From positions 1 to 64,000 of the forward strand of contig JAJRQG010000123.1 in NCBI GenBank assembly GCA_024280395.1: a stretch of 64,000 bases of DNA. Direction: 5' to 3'. Origin of the DNA: Gammaproteobacteria bacterium (lineage in GTDB: Bacteria; Pseudomonadota; Gammaproteobacteria; Xanthomonadales; Marinicellaceae). A model generated the notes under the pieces. The model worked only from the letters and a program-made list of their open reading frames with translations, made no database searches and was not told where the DNA came from. Shown in pieces: positions 8,918-18,162 of this stretch (the stretch's first letter is position 1; every line of letters begins with the position of its first letter). Both the position numbers and the translations under genes were made by a program.

Positions 8918-11479
8918 ATGAATTGGAAGTTGGGTTGTTTGTTTTTTTTGGTTGTGGGATTCTTGTCTCAAGCACAACCGGTTGAACCTGCAAAGCAATC
9001 AGAGAAAACTTACATCATTGGCCTTTCAGATAACCCGCCTATTTCTTTTATCAATCAAAGTAACCAAGCAGATGGTTTAATTGTAGATCTATTGAATAAC
9101 ATAGCCAAGAATGAAAACTTTAAAATCAAATGGCTTTCTGATGAATGGGATGTTCTATTAACCAAAATTAAAGATGGCAAAATAGACATGCTCACTTCTG
9201 TTGGGTTTTCGGAAAAAAGAACCGAGTTTATGGATTATTCAAAAGAAGGGTTTATTAATAGCTGGTCAAGTATTTATTTGCCTCAAAACTCTGCAATTGA
9301 TAATTTCTTAGATCTAGACAATAAAACAATCGCGCTTTTAACGGGCGATATCAATGGCATTAATTTAATCAACAGATGTGCTAAATTTCAAATTAATTGT
9401 AAATTTATCTATGTAAATACTTACACCAAACTTTTTGAAACAATTGCAAATAACCAAGCAGATGCTGTTGTATCTAATAATATTGCAGGTATATGGTATG
9501 CTAACCGGTATCAAATCATCAACAGTTCTATTATTTTTGATCCATCTTTGACATTTGTTAGTATCCCGCAGGACAATGATCCTTATCTTTTAAACCTTTA
9601 CGATAAATATATGCGAGAGTGGAAGAAAAATCCAGAATCGTTTTATTATAATGTTAAATCTAAATGGTTAACTTCAAGAGCAAGACAAAGCGTTTCTAGT
9701 TCAATGCTGTACACTATTTTGGGGTTATCTGTTTTTGCTTTATTGGCCCTGTTTACGGCGATGATTTTTAAATATGAGATAAAAAGAAGGACTAAAGAGC
9801 TTTCTATTAGAAATGAACAATTTAGTCAAATCATTAACTTGGTTCCTCATGTTATTTATGTGGCTGAAGAAAATGGCAATATTTTGCTGGCTAACACAAA
9901 AGCCAGTCAATATTTTGGGATGACCTCTGAGGAAATTGATCGCTGTAAAATTGATAACTTAAAAACAAACAATTCCAGAGGTATTAGCTTTCTTAATGAC
10001 AATAACTTAAGCAAAGGCATAAAAGAAACGCAATTAACAGAATTAGAGACAAGTGACTATTTAGAAAACAAATATACATTGTTGCTGTCAAAAATGCCCT
10101 TTAAAATTGCTAAAGATAACCCCGCTGCCAGTGTAACAGTTGCTGTAGATATTACTGATATAAAGAAGTATGAACAGCGAATTATGCAGATGGCACATTA
10201 TGATGCGCTTACAGAATTGCCCAACAAACTACTGTTTGCCAATCGCATTAAACAATCAATTAATCAGCACATTAAATCAAAGTTGTTTGGTGCTGTACTC
10301 TCTATTGATTTGGACTCTTTCAAGGATATCAATGATTCTCAAGGCCATGAGATAGGCGACTTATTACTGAAAGCAGTGGCCAGAAGATTTGAGCAAAATA
10401 TTAAGAAAAAACATGTTCTATCTCATTTTGGTGGAGATGAATTTGTTGTTGACTTACCTGAATTAGACATAGATTCAAACATTGCTCAGGGTTTGGCTGT
10501 TGAGTTTGCAGAATTCATTTTAAATGAAATAGCATTGCCTTATGAAATGCAAGAAAGGGTTTTTCAGATTACCGCCAGCATGGGAATTGTTATTTATCCA
10601 CGTGATGCAGAGTCGGTAAATGTATTGATGCAAAGATCAGATACTGCAATGAATAAAGCGAAACAACAAGGAAGAAATACTTGGTGTTTGTTTGATAAGA
10701 AATTGGAATTATCTGTTATTAAAAACCACAGGTTAGAAACAGAATTAAGACAAGCGGTCAGTCAATCCCAATTTGAAATTGTTTATCAGCCTATTCACGC
10801 CAATGGCAACAGAATTGTGGGCGCAGAAGCTTTATTGAGATGGAATCATCCAACAAAAGGCATTATTTACCCTGGTGAATTTATTGACGCTGCAGAAAAG
10901 ATTCAACTCATGGTAAAAATAGGTTTCTGGGTAATTGAGCAAGCCTGTATAATTATTAGACAAAATATTGATCAAGGCAATCCAGATTATTTTATAGCGG
11001 TAAACGTATCTGTTCAACAAATCAAAGACGTCAATTTTTATGACAGTATCGTTGAATATATTCAACAGTATAATATTCCAGCAAATCATTTAGAATTAGA
11101 GATTACAGAATCAGTTTTGATGGAAGATGTTGAATTGTCGATTCAACTTTTTAACAAGCTAAAATTGTTGGGTATCAGGATTTCGATAGATGATTTTGGG
11201 ACAGGTTACTCTTCATTTAGTTACTTAGTTAGACTACCTATAGATAAAATTAAGATTGATCAATCTTTTGTCAAAAATTTACCTCAAAACAAGAACAGTG
11301 CAACAATTGTCAGGACAATCATAATGATGGCAAAAGAGTTGGAAGTGGGAATATTGGCTGAAGGCATAGAAACCAAAGAACAACATGAGTTCTTGATAGC
11401 AGAGGGTTGTGATTTTCTCCAAGGATTCTACCTGAATAAACCCATGCAATACAATAAAATTTTAAAGCTAAAAACATAA
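8918..11479 (+). CDS. Membrane sensor with periplasmic solute-binding domain, PAS, GGDEF and EAL domains
   Basis: This is a cyclic-di-GMP signalling protein of 853 aa. After a signal peptide, residues ~30-250 form a type-3 solute-binding (SBP_bac_3) domain (YIIGLSDNPPISFI). A membrane helix lies at ~260-285, a PAS domain at ~296-410, GGDEF at ~505 (HFGGDEFVVDLPE) and EAL at ~636 (GAEALLRWNHP), with DDFGTGYSS and AEGIET. Both active-site motifs are intact, so it could synthesise and degrade c-di-GMP, probably in response to a small periplasmic ligand such as an amino acid (an inference from the domain type). An AAGGGG lies 8 bp upstream of the ATG. It is a single gene with no obvious operon partner. 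Confidence 0.92.
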   Translation: MNWKLGCLFFLVVGFLSQAQPVEPAKQSEKTYIIGLSDNPPISFINQSNQADGLIVDLLNNIAKNENFKIKWLSDEWDVLLTKIKDGKIDMLTSVGFSEKRTEFMDYSKEGFINSWSSIYLPQNSAIDNFLDLDNKTIALLTGDINGINLINRCAKFQINCKFIYVNTYTKLFETIANNQADAVVSNNIAGIWYANRYQIINSSIIFDPSLTFVSIPQDNDPYLLNLYDKYMREWKKNPESFYYNVKSKWLTSRARQSVSSSMLYTILGLSVFALLALFTAMIFKYEIKRRTKELSIRNEQFSQIINLVPHVIYVAEENGNILLANTKASQYFGMTSEEIDRCKIDNLKTNNSRGISFLNDNNLSKGIKETQLTELETSDYLENKYTLLLSKMPFKIAKDNPAASVTVAVDITDIKKYEQRIMQMAHYDALTELPNKLLFANRIKQSINQHIKSKLFGAVLSIDLDSFKDINDSQGHEIGDLLLKAVARRFEQNIKKKHVLSHFGGDEFVVDLPELDIDSNIAQGLAVEFAEFILNEIALPYEMQERVFQITASMGIVIYPRDAESVNVLMQRSDTAMNKAKQQGRNTWCLFDKKLELSVIKNHRLETELRQAVSQSQFEIVYQPIHANGNRIVGAEALLRWNHPTKGIIYPGEFIDAAEKIQLMVKIGFWVIEQACIIIRQNIDQGNPDYFIAVNVSVQQIKDVNFYDSIVEYIQQYNIPANHLELEITESVLMEDVELSIQLFNKLKLLGIRISIDDFGTGYSSFSYLVRLPIDKIKIDQSFVKNLPQNKNSATIVRTIIMMAKELEVGILAEGIETKEQHEFLIAEGCDFLQGFYLNKPMQYNKILKLKT

Positions 11480-11527
11480 ATTCTTTAGTGCAGACAATCA
11501 TAATCATGTAAAATCACTGTCTACTTA

Positions 11528-11604
11528 GCGCTTGTAGCTCAGTTGGATAGAGCAGCCGCCTCCTAAGCGGCAGGCCGGACGTTCGAATCGTCTCAAGCGC
11601 GCCA
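11528..11604 (+). tRNA. tRNA-Arg (anticodon CCU)
   Basis: The 77-nt cloverleaf has acceptor arms GCGCTTG/CAAGCGC, D-arm GTAGCTCAGTTGGATAGAGC, anticodon stem GCCGC/GCGGC around loop CTCCTAA (anticodon CCT), T-arm GTTCGAATC, and an encoded CCA. A run of seven T follows the CCA and may act as a weak terminator. A degenerate copy of the 3' end lies 5.5 kb downstream (17093-17127). Confidence 0.96.
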
Positions 11605-11622
11605 TTTTTTTGGTATATATCA
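11588..11622 (+). repeat. tRNA-Arg 3'-end direct repeat, left copy
   Basis: The last 17 nt of the tRNA plus 18 nt beyond it match 17093-17127 at 28 of 35 positions without gaps. The match includes GCCATTTTTTTG and a distal TATATCA. This is what an attL/attR pair at a tRNA gene would look like after decay. Confidence 0.5.
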
Positions 11623-11882
11623 CTATATAATAAGTTTTCAATCTCAATACTTCAAAAAACTTATTTACAACAAATAAAATCAAAATATCAGTGGGCAGAA
11701 AAAATATTGCGAATTATCTTTCGTGATGTTTTACACTTTTTTATTAAAAATGTTAATTCATTAAAAATCACACAAGATATTGTCTGGTATTAAGGTTATA
11801 TCTTGGTTTGTGAATGGTGATGAGATTATGATATAATCCTTACTAATATTGATTAATATGTGGGAAACCATGACAAGTATTT

Positions 11883-12893
11883 ATGTTGGAAATTAAAGTG
11901 CCTTATCTGTTGTGCTTGGGAAACACAACAGAATTTATATTCACTAAAACAGCCAAAGGCATATTAGATTGGCGTGCTGAAAAATGCACAGGGCAAATTT
12001 CTCTTCAAGGGTGTACTATTGATTTGGGTTTGCCAGAACTGAGTATCACGCAAGCAGCACAGTTAGGCATCAAAACCTTGGTGCTTGGTGTGGCACCACC
12101 AGGTGGTAGAATTCCGGAAAGTTGGTATGAAATGTTGTTCTTTGCACTAGAAAATGGCATGGACATTGCCAGTGGTTTACATGATAAATTATCCGAGGTG
12201 CCTGGATTGGTGCATCAAGCCAAAGAGGAAGGATGTCAATTGTTTGATGTGCGTCATTCGTCTGAAGATTTTAATGTGGCAACCGGAATTAAACGCCAAG
12301 GCAAAAGGCTATTAGCAGTCGGAACTGACTGTGCTGTTGGCGAAATGTACACTGCATTGGCGATAGAAAAATCCATGCTCAAGCGTAATAAGGATGTTGA
12401 TTTTCGTGCCACAGGTCAAACGGGAATTTTTATTTGCGGAACAGGCGTATCAATTGATGCGGTGGTGTCTGATTTTGTGTCAGGTGCTGCCGAAGCCATT
12501 TCTCCAAACAATAAACCGAAGCATTGGGATATCATAGAAGGACAAGGTTCCTTGTATCATCCGTCTTATGCCGCAGTGACTTTGGGCTTGGTGCATGGTT
12601 CTCAACCCGATGCCTTGGTCTTGTGTCATGATGTTAGCCGAACACATATTATTGGAGTTGAAGGTTATGCAGTTCCTGATTTGGCTGAATGTATGCAGAC
12701 ATACATCAGTGCCGCACAATTGACCAGTCCCAATGCACACTTTGTTGGGCTGTGTTTCAACACATCGAGTTTGTCTGAACAACAGGCGCATAACTATCTT
12801 GAGAAAACCGAAAAGCAATTCAACCTGCCTTGTACGGATCCATACCGTTTTGGAGTGGAAGCATTGGTGGATAAAATTTGTGAGATTGATTGA
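11883..12893 (+). CDS. dgcN: DUF1611 family protein, probable N-acetyl-D-glutamate pathway enzyme (DgcN-like)
   Basis: The 336-aa protein matches DUF1611 in its opening (VPYLLCLGNTTEF, KTAKGILDWR), the LGVAPPGGRIPESW segment and the nucleotide-binding stretch. Family knowledge: marine DgcN proteins acetylate D-glutamate and pair with DgcA, a racemase of the enolase superfamily. That partner gene follows 10 bp downstream, which supports the assignment. One oddity: the phosphate-binding loop reads VGTDCAVGEMYTAL (~residue 145) with Glu where I expect the Walker-type Lys of this family. An out-of-frame mini-ORF (ATG at 11870, nine codons including stop) overlaps the start. Acetyl-transfer activity is inferred from family and context. 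Confidence 0.75.
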   Translation: MLEIKVPYLLCLGNTTEFIFTKTAKGILDWRAEKCTGQISLQGCTIDLGLPELSITQAAQLGIKTLVLGVAPPGGRIPESWYEMLFFALENGMDIASGLHDKLSEVPGLVHQAKEEGCQLFDVRHSSEDFNVATGIKRQGKRLLAVGTDCAVGEMYTALAIEKSMLKRNKDVDFRATGQTGIFICGTGVSIDAVVSDFVSGAAEAISPNNKPKHWDIIEGQGSLYHPSYAAVTLGLVHGSQPDALVLCHDVSRTHIIGVEGYAVPDLAECMQTYISAAQLTSPNAHFVGLCFNTSSLSEQQAHNYLEKTEKQFNLPCTDPYRFGVEALVDKICEID

Positions 12894-12903
12894 GAAAAAA
12901 ATA

Positions 12904-14010
12904 ATGAAAATAACAAAAATTGAAATATTTAAACTAAACTTGCCCTTTAAGTTGTCGTGGAAAATCCCATTGGGCGTGATTGATAAAGCCGCCAATGTGG
13001 TGATAAAAATAAGCACAGACAAAGGCATTATGGGTTGGGGCGAAGGCAGCCCGTTTTCACAAATCACAGGAGATTCACAAGCGACAAATATCGAAACTGC
13101 CAAGCACCTTGCCGCAATTGTCATGGGTAAAAATCCATTGGCAATTGAAACGAGAATGGCCGAAATTAATGTGCTATATTTGGCTGAGCCTTCGATTCGT
13201 TCTGCTTTTGATATGGCCTTTTATGATATTTTAGGTAAATCGGCCCAATTACCCTTGTATGCACTATTGGGTGGAGAAAAAAGGCAGTTACGCACAGATT
13301 TCACCATAGGAATGCAAGACACTGTTGACCAAACATTGGTGGAATTGGATAATTTGCTGTCCATGGGCTTTGATGCAATAAAGATGAAAGTCGGACGTTC
13401 GGGCCTGCAAGATGTGGCCCATGTCAAGGCTGTCAGAGACAAAGTGGGTGATGACATTTTAATAAAAATTGACTCCAACCAAGGCTGGGGTTATCAAACA
13501 GCTTGTGCCAATTTAAAGGCGATGGAATCCTTGAATATTCAATATTCAGAACAACCCATAGCGGCGTGGGATTATGAGAATCTGGCCCGCTTACGCCAAC
13601 GTGTTGCCATGCCAATTTGCGTGGATGAATCCGTGTTTGATGACCATGATGCGATAAAACTAATACAATTAGGTGCTGCGGATTATTTCAATATAAAGCT
13701 AGGTAAATCAGGTGGCATTCACACAGCTTTACGCATCAATGCCGTGGCACAAGCCGCCGGCAATAAATGCATGATTGGCTGTTTTGCCGAATCACGTTTG
13801 GCTTTGAGTGCTTGTGCTCATTTGGCATGTGCTCGACCCAATATCGAGTTTATTGACTTGGATTCTGGTTACCTTTTTAGTCAAGACCCTGTTATTGGTG
13901 GAATGCAATCTGGTCAAGGTGGTTTGATTACGTTGCCAGATGCTGCTGGTTTGGGGGCTGAATTTGATGAGTCATTTCTTGAATGGGTACATACAGAGCA
14001 GAGAGCATGA
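12904..14010 (+). CDS. dgcA: Enolase-superfamily dipeptide epimerase / N-acyl-D-Glu racemase (DgcA-like)
   Basis: This is a muconate-lactonizing-type enolase-superfamily epimerase (368 aa). The catalytic barrel shows IKMKVG (general-base Lys), metal ligands in IKIDSNQGW, SEQPI and CVDESVF, the second Lys in NIKLGKSGG, and the FAESRL loop. The family racemises the alpha carbon of L-Ala-D/L-Glu or N-acetyl-Glu. Next to a DUF1611 gene, the N-acetyl-D-Glu to N-acetyl-L-Glu step is likely. The ORF track begins at 12733, inside dgcN; I use the ATG at 12904, where similarity starts (MKITKIEIFKL). The stop overlaps the next start (ATGA). Confidence 0.82.
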   Translation: MKITKIEIFKLNLPFKLSWKIPLGVIDKAANVVIKISTDKGIMGWGEGSPFSQITGDSQATNIETAKHLAAIVMGKNPLAIETRMAEINVLYLAEPSIRSAFDMAFYDILGKSAQLPLYALLGGEKRQLRTDFTIGMQDTVDQTLVELDNLLSMGFDAIKMKVGRSGLQDVAHVKAVRDKVGDDILIKIDSNQGWGYQTACANLKAMESLNIQYSEQPIAAWDYENLARLRQRVAMPICVDESVFDDHDAIKLIQLGAADYFNIKLGKSGGIHTALRINAVAQAAGNKCMIGCFAESRLALSACAHLACARPNIEFIDLDSGYLFSQDPVIGGMQSGQGGLITLPDAAGLGAEFDESFLEWVHTEQRA

Positions 14011-15146
14011 GTGATTCACTGATTTCTGCTGATTGGACCTTTGCCTTGTGGTCGGTTATGTTTGGCATTGTGATATTTGCTCAAATGGTAGAAAAAACCA
14101 AGTTTGGGGCTACGGTTTCTTCTGTTGTTATTATCATTGTCGTTGCTATTGTTCTTTCAAATTTATCGATTATTCCTAAAGCAGCACCCGCTTATGATTT
14201 GATTGGTGGTTTTCTGTTGCCTCTTGCCATTCCTCTGTTGTTATTCAAGGCCGATTTACGGCGAATTATCCCCGAAACCAAGGGCATGTTGATTGCCTTT
14301 ATGTTTGGCACTTTGGGAACAGTAATTGGTGTGTTGATTGGTGTTTGGTTGTTACCGTTGGGAGAGTCCTCGCCACAATTGGCAGGGATTTTTAGTGCAA
14401 CCTATATTGGCGGCAGCATGAACATGGCAGCCGTTGCTAAAGTGGTGGAAATTGATCCTACCTTGTTGTCTTCAAGTGTGGCTGCTGACAATGTTGTTGG
14501 CGTGATGTATTTGGGTTTGTTGGCAGTGATGCCAGCCATCAAATTATTGGGTCGATTTTTTTCCTCAGATATTATTCAAGAGGCTCTTAAAACAGAAAAG
14601 CAAGTAGAGGCGAACACAAAAGTAATTCACCTAGATTTACTGCATTTAAGTTTTGCAATAGGCTTGTCTTTAACCATTTGTGCCCTTTCAAACTGGATAG
14701 CACAAACTTTAGGCATAAAAAATTATGCGATATTGTTCATCACGGCTATCACTGTTTTGATTGCAAACCTGTTTCCCAAACAATTGGCAAAATTACAGGG
14801 CGATTATGAAATAGGCATGTTATTTATGTACTTGTTTTTCGTTATCATTGGCGCCAGTGCGGACATTGCTTTGATGATAGACGGGGCTTTGGTCTTGGTG
14901 TTGTTTACTGTTATCATCATCTTTTTTCACTTACTGACTATATTGATTGGAGGCAAATTATTCAAGTTGGATTTGGCAGAAATTGTTATTGCATCCAATG
15001 CCTGTGCTATGGGGCCAGCAACAGCTGCTGCGATGGCAGCTAGTAAACGTTGGCATGCACTTATTACTCCGTCCATCATGTTAGGAGTCTTTGGGTACGT
15101 GATAGCCAATTTTATCGGTGCCAGTTTGGCATCATATTTATCCTAA
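14007..15146 (+). CDS. DUF819 family multi-spanning membrane protein (putative transporter)
   Basis: This is a 379-aa integral membrane protein with about ten or more hydrophobic segments and Gly/Ala-rich helices such as ATYIGGSMNMAAVAK and ASNACAMGPATAAAMAAS. It resembles the DUF819 (YjcL) family, which is often encoded beside dipeptide epimerases. The ATG at 14007 overlaps the dgcA stop (ATGA), implying translational coupling. I infer uptake or export of an acyl-amino acid or muropeptide fragment handled by the operon; the substrate is unproven. Confidence 0.8.
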   Translation: MSDSLISADWTFALWSVMFGIVIFAQMVEKTKFGATVSSVVIIIVVAIVLSNLSIIPKAAPAYDLIGGFLLPLAIPLLLFKADLRRIIPETKGMLIAFMFGTLGTVIGVLIGVWLLPLGESSPQLAGIFSATYIGGSMNMAAVAKVVEIDPTLLSSSVAADNVVGVMYLGLLAVMPAIKLLGRFFSSDIIQEALKTEKQVEANTKVIHLDLLHLSFAIGLSLTICALSNWIAQTLGIKNYAILFITAITVLIANLFPKQLAKLQGDYEIGMLFMYLFFVIIGASADIALMIDGALVLVLFTVIIIFFHLLTILIGGKLFKLDLAEIVIASNACAMGPATAAAMAASKRWHALITPSIMLGVFGYVIANFIGASLASYLS

Positions 15147-15183
15147 TTGCTTGTATAACTTACTTATTCTTCAGAGGAATATT

Positions 15184-16869
15184 ATGAAAACTTTGTTACT
15201 AATGACTTTAATGCTACTGCTTAGCAGTTGTGACGTTAACAAGAAAATAAGCATTGAGGATTTCGATATTCTCATTCGCCACGGCAATATCACTGATGGT
15301 ACAGGTTCAAAATCCTATATCGGAGACATCGGTATTAAGGCTGAAAAGATCGTTGCCATGGGTAATTTAAGCGATAAATCAGGCAAGTTAGAAATAGATG
15401 CCACAGGAAAAGTGGTGGCTCCAGGTTTCATTAACATGCTTAGTTGGGCTGTGGATTCATTGATAGAAGATGGGAAATCGCAAAGTGACATTCGACAAGG
15501 CGTGACCCTAGAAGTTTTTGGTGAAGGCTGGTCTTATGGTCCTTTAACTGAGGAATCCAAAAAAGGAATGCTCAAAGACCAATCTGATATCAAATATGAC
15601 ATTACATGGAATACATTGGGTGAGTATTTGGAATTTTTGCAAGATAAAGGAGTTTCCACCAATATTGCATCATTTGTTGGTGCTACCACATTAAGAATTA
15701 ACACGGTTGGTTTTGAAGACCGAGAAGCAACAGACGCTGAATTAGAAGGTATGAAGGACATGGTCAGGGTCGCTATGCAAGAAGGTGCATTGGGCATTGG
15801 TTCTTCTCTTATTTATGCACCCGCTTTTTATTCTACAACCCAAGAGTTGATTGAAATATGTAAAGTTGCTTCAGAATACGGTGGCATGTATATTTCCCAT
15901 ATTCGCAATGAAAGCGATAAAATATTATCCAGTATTGATGAGCTAATCACTATTGCCGAACAAGCCAATATTCGAGCTGAAATCTATCATTTAAAACAAG
16001 GAGGTAAGCAAAATTGGGACAAGTTGGATGCAGTCATTGCAAAAATAGAAGCAGCCCGTGCCAAGGGGTTGCATATCACTGCTGATATGTACAATTATGT
16101 CGCTGGTGCTACAGGTTTAGATGCAGCTATGCCGCCTTGGGTGCAAGAAGGTGGTTATGAGAAATGGGCTCAACGATTACAGGATCCTACCATTCGTCAA
16201 AAAGTAATGAAGGCTATGCGAGAGCCTGCCGAAGATTGGGAAAATTTGTATTATTCTGCGGGCAGTGCAGATAAACTACTGTTCATTGGGTTTAAAAATG
16301 AAGAACTAAAACAATATACAGGCATGACTCTGGAGCAAGTGGCTAAAATAAGGAACAAATCACCCGAAGAGACAGCCATGGATTTGGTCGTTGAGGATGG
16401 GAGTAGGGTTGGCACGGTCTATTTTTTAATGTCCGAAGAGAATGTCAAAAGGCAAATTTCCTTACCATGGATGAGCTTTGGTTCTGACGCAGAGTCATCC
16501 GCTCCTGAAGGGGTGTTTTTAAAATCCAGTACACATCCTAGAGCATATGGGAACTTTGCTCGATTACTGGGAAAATATGTACGTGACGAACAGGTTGTTT
16601 CAATGGAGGAAGCCATTTACAAACTGACTTTATTGCCCGCCAGTAATTTGAAAATTAAGAATCGTGGACAGTTGACACTTGATTATTTTGCAGATGTGGT
16701 CATATTTGATCCTGATAAAATCCAAGACCACGCCACTTTCAAAGACCCCTTACAGTATTCAACAGGCATGAGCCATGTGTTTGTGAACGGTGTACAAGTC
16801 CTCAAAGATGGAGAGCATACTGGAGCGTTACCTGGACAAGTGGTTCGAGGTCCGGGTTGGGAGAAATAA
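15184..16869 (+). CDS. N-acyl-D-amino-acid deacylase (D-aminoacylase) lipoprotein
   Basis: This is an amidohydrolase-superfamily enzyme of 561 aa. It starts at the ATG at 15184, preceded by AGAGGAA; the track start at 15118 lies within the upstream gene. The N terminus is a lipoprotein signal (LLMTLMLLLSSC). The body shows the D-aminoacylase pattern: ILIRHGNITDGTG, DATGKVVAPGFINM, an IYHLKQGG segment and a C-terminal YFADVVIFDPDKI with VFVNGVQVLKDG. The usual HxH after VAPGFI is replaced by NMLSW, so metal binding at that site may be altered. With the genes before it, it would release free amino acid from N-acyl-D-amino acids outside the inner membrane. The specificity is inferred. Confidence 0.82.
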   Translation: MKTLLLMTLMLLLSSCDVNKKISIEDFDILIRHGNITDGTGSKSYIGDIGIKAEKIVAMGNLSDKSGKLEIDATGKVVAPGFINMLSWAVDSLIEDGKSQSDIRQGVTLEVFGEGWSYGPLTEESKKGMLKDQSDIKYDITWNTLGEYLEFLQDKGVSTNIASFVGATTLRINTVGFEDREATDAELEGMKDMVRVAMQEGALGIGSSLIYAPAFYSTTQELIEICKVASEYGGMYISHIRNESDKILSSIDELITIAEQANIRAEIYHLKQGGKQNWDKLDAVIAKIEAARAKGLHITADMYNYVAGATGLDAAMPPWVQEGGYEKWAQRLQDPTIRQKVMKAMREPAEDWENLYYSAGSADKLLFIGFKNEELKQYTGMTLEQVAKIRNKSPEETAMDLVVEDGSRVGTVYFLMSEENVKRQISLPWMSFGSDAESSAPEGVFLKSSTHPRAYGNFARLLGKYVRDEQVVSMEEAIYKLTLLPASNLKIKNRGQLTLDYFADVVIFDPDKIQDHATFKDPLQYSTGMSHVFVNGVQVLKDGEHTGALPGQVVRGPGWEK

Positions 16870-16917
16870 AGGATTGCATCTATTACACGTGGGTTCGTGG
16901 TTTAGGAAATAACAAAT

Positions 16918-17088
16918 ATGCTGAATAACTTTCTACCGCTTATCATCGTTGTCTCAACTCTGTGAATAGCTGACTAGCTCATGCGGCAATATGCACAGTT
17001 GTCACAATACATCACCGTTCTTTTCCTGGCTGGTTCTTTAATTTTGGTATCTGCTCAACATGGTGTTTATTGGTTATATTATTTCTAG
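16918..17088 (+). pseudogene. Decayed N-terminal fragment of an MFS transporter
   Basis: Reading from the ATG at 16918 gives 56 codons ending in TAG, with two internal stops. It aligns without gaps to the start of the intact MFS gene at 18163: the fragment has LPLIIVV and ITVLFLAGSL where the intact protein has LPLTTVV and ITVLFLAGPL. Similarity also holds at DNA level (ATGGTGTTTATTGGTT in both). The fragment stops 4 bp before the degenerate tRNA 3'-end copy, so both sit at one recombination scar. Confidence 0.75.
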
Positions 17089-17092
17089 GAAA

Positions 17093-17127
17093 GCATCTCT
17101 AACGTGCCATTTTTTTGCTCTATATCA
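17093..17127 (+). repeat. Degenerate copy of the tRNA-Arg 3' end (putative att scar)
   Basis: This matches 11588-11622 at 28 of 35 positions in an ungapped alignment. It is part of a 385-bp gap whose remainder (17128-17254) shows nothing I can name. Confidence 0.5.
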
Positions 17128-17254
17128 GGCATCAAATACTGGATATTTGCATTTTAATATCATTACTGATTTCCCCTCTCAATTTTTATAAGCGGTGTAC
17201 ATTGCGATTTTTAAAGAAATATAAGTCAAAAACTCTCGGTGATTAATAATTGGA

Positions 17255-18043
17255 TTAATGGTTTTTTATTGATTTGTAATGTAAATGACTAAGATTCTCA
17301 TTCAGTATTTGTTTTAGGTAATGTACTCTTCCATCAATTTCATATTCAACTATAATTGATCTAGGCCCAGGTATTATGGGATAGAATAAGTCTATGGAGG
17401 TCTTTTCGCTGGGTTTAATAGCGATGGGTAAGTGTGTTTGTCTCTTTATTATTTCATTGTTGATTTTACTGTTGTTTACAATCTTCAATATGCCACCAAT
17501 GGCTATTGCAGGAACGGCAACGAAGACAGCACCACCAGCTGTGGTTAGTGTGCCCGCTGATAGGCCAATGGTACCCCCGCTTGCAGCAGACGCTCCCAAT
17601 CCTGCGCCCAACACTGTTGCTGTTATACTGGTTTCCAGCATTTGAGTAGACCCTTCTCCAATTTTTAATTTTATCCCTGATTGTTTGAAAAGCTTTTTCA
17701 CCAATTTTGTTGCTTTGTTAAGATCTTTGCGGTTCTTTCTAAGAGTGACTTCTAAATCTAAACTATTAATAACAGCAATGTCCTCTATAATTATTACCGA
17801 ATCAGACAAGTTTTCAAATTGAAAAATGTATTCATCCCAGTTGGCATCTTTGGCCCATGAAGATGGGCTGTTTCTTACCAATAAATTTTCTAAAGTTAAT
17901 TTTAGAGAGCCATCTCTTGATTTGGCAATAGGGTGTTTGGGAACTGCACTGCCATCAATGTTTTTTTTGTTGATTCTTGGTCCGTAGCATGATGAAGTCA
18001 CAATGAAAGAACAAATTGATAGCATGTATAAAATGTGTTTCAT
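17255..18043 (-). CDS. Lipoprotein of unknown function
   Basis: This is a 262-aa protein with a lipoprotein signal (SICSFIVTSSC). The N-terminal half is beta-like and mentions no known family. Residues ~120-170 form a Gly/Ala-rich hydrophobic stretch (ATVLGAGLGASAASGG, then GGAVFVAVPAIAIGG) that could insert in a membrane. The C-terminal part (IIVEYEIDGRVHYLKQIL) is again beta-like. It is transcribed towards the tRNA-derived scar and divergently from the MFS gene. I do not recognise it. Confidence 0.7.
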   Translation of the reverse strand: MKHILYMLSICSFIVTSSCYGPRINKKNIDGSAVPKHPIAKSRDGSLKLTLENLLVRNSPSSWAKDANWDEYIFQFENLSDSVIIIEDIAVINSLDLEVTLRKNRKDLNKATKLVKKLFKQSGIKLKIGEGSTQMLETSITATVLGAGLGASAASGGTIGLSAGTLTTAGGAVFVAVPAIAIGGILKIVNNSKINNEIIKRQTHLPIAIKPSEKTSIDLFYPIIPGPRSIIVEYEIDGRVHYLKQILNENLSHLHYKSIKNH

Positions 18044-18162
18044 AAAAATCCTTAGGTAATTAACTCCAGTATAAGTAAATGTTAAATAATAACTAGGTTT
18101 ATATTGTGTTGTTTGAATAATGCCGTGATAATTTAAGTAAAACTAATAATTGAAATAATTTT

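Noticed and set aside
12480-13124. 214-codon minus-strand ORF across dgcN/dgcA
   Set aside because: It overlaps two well-supported genes and has no domain content.
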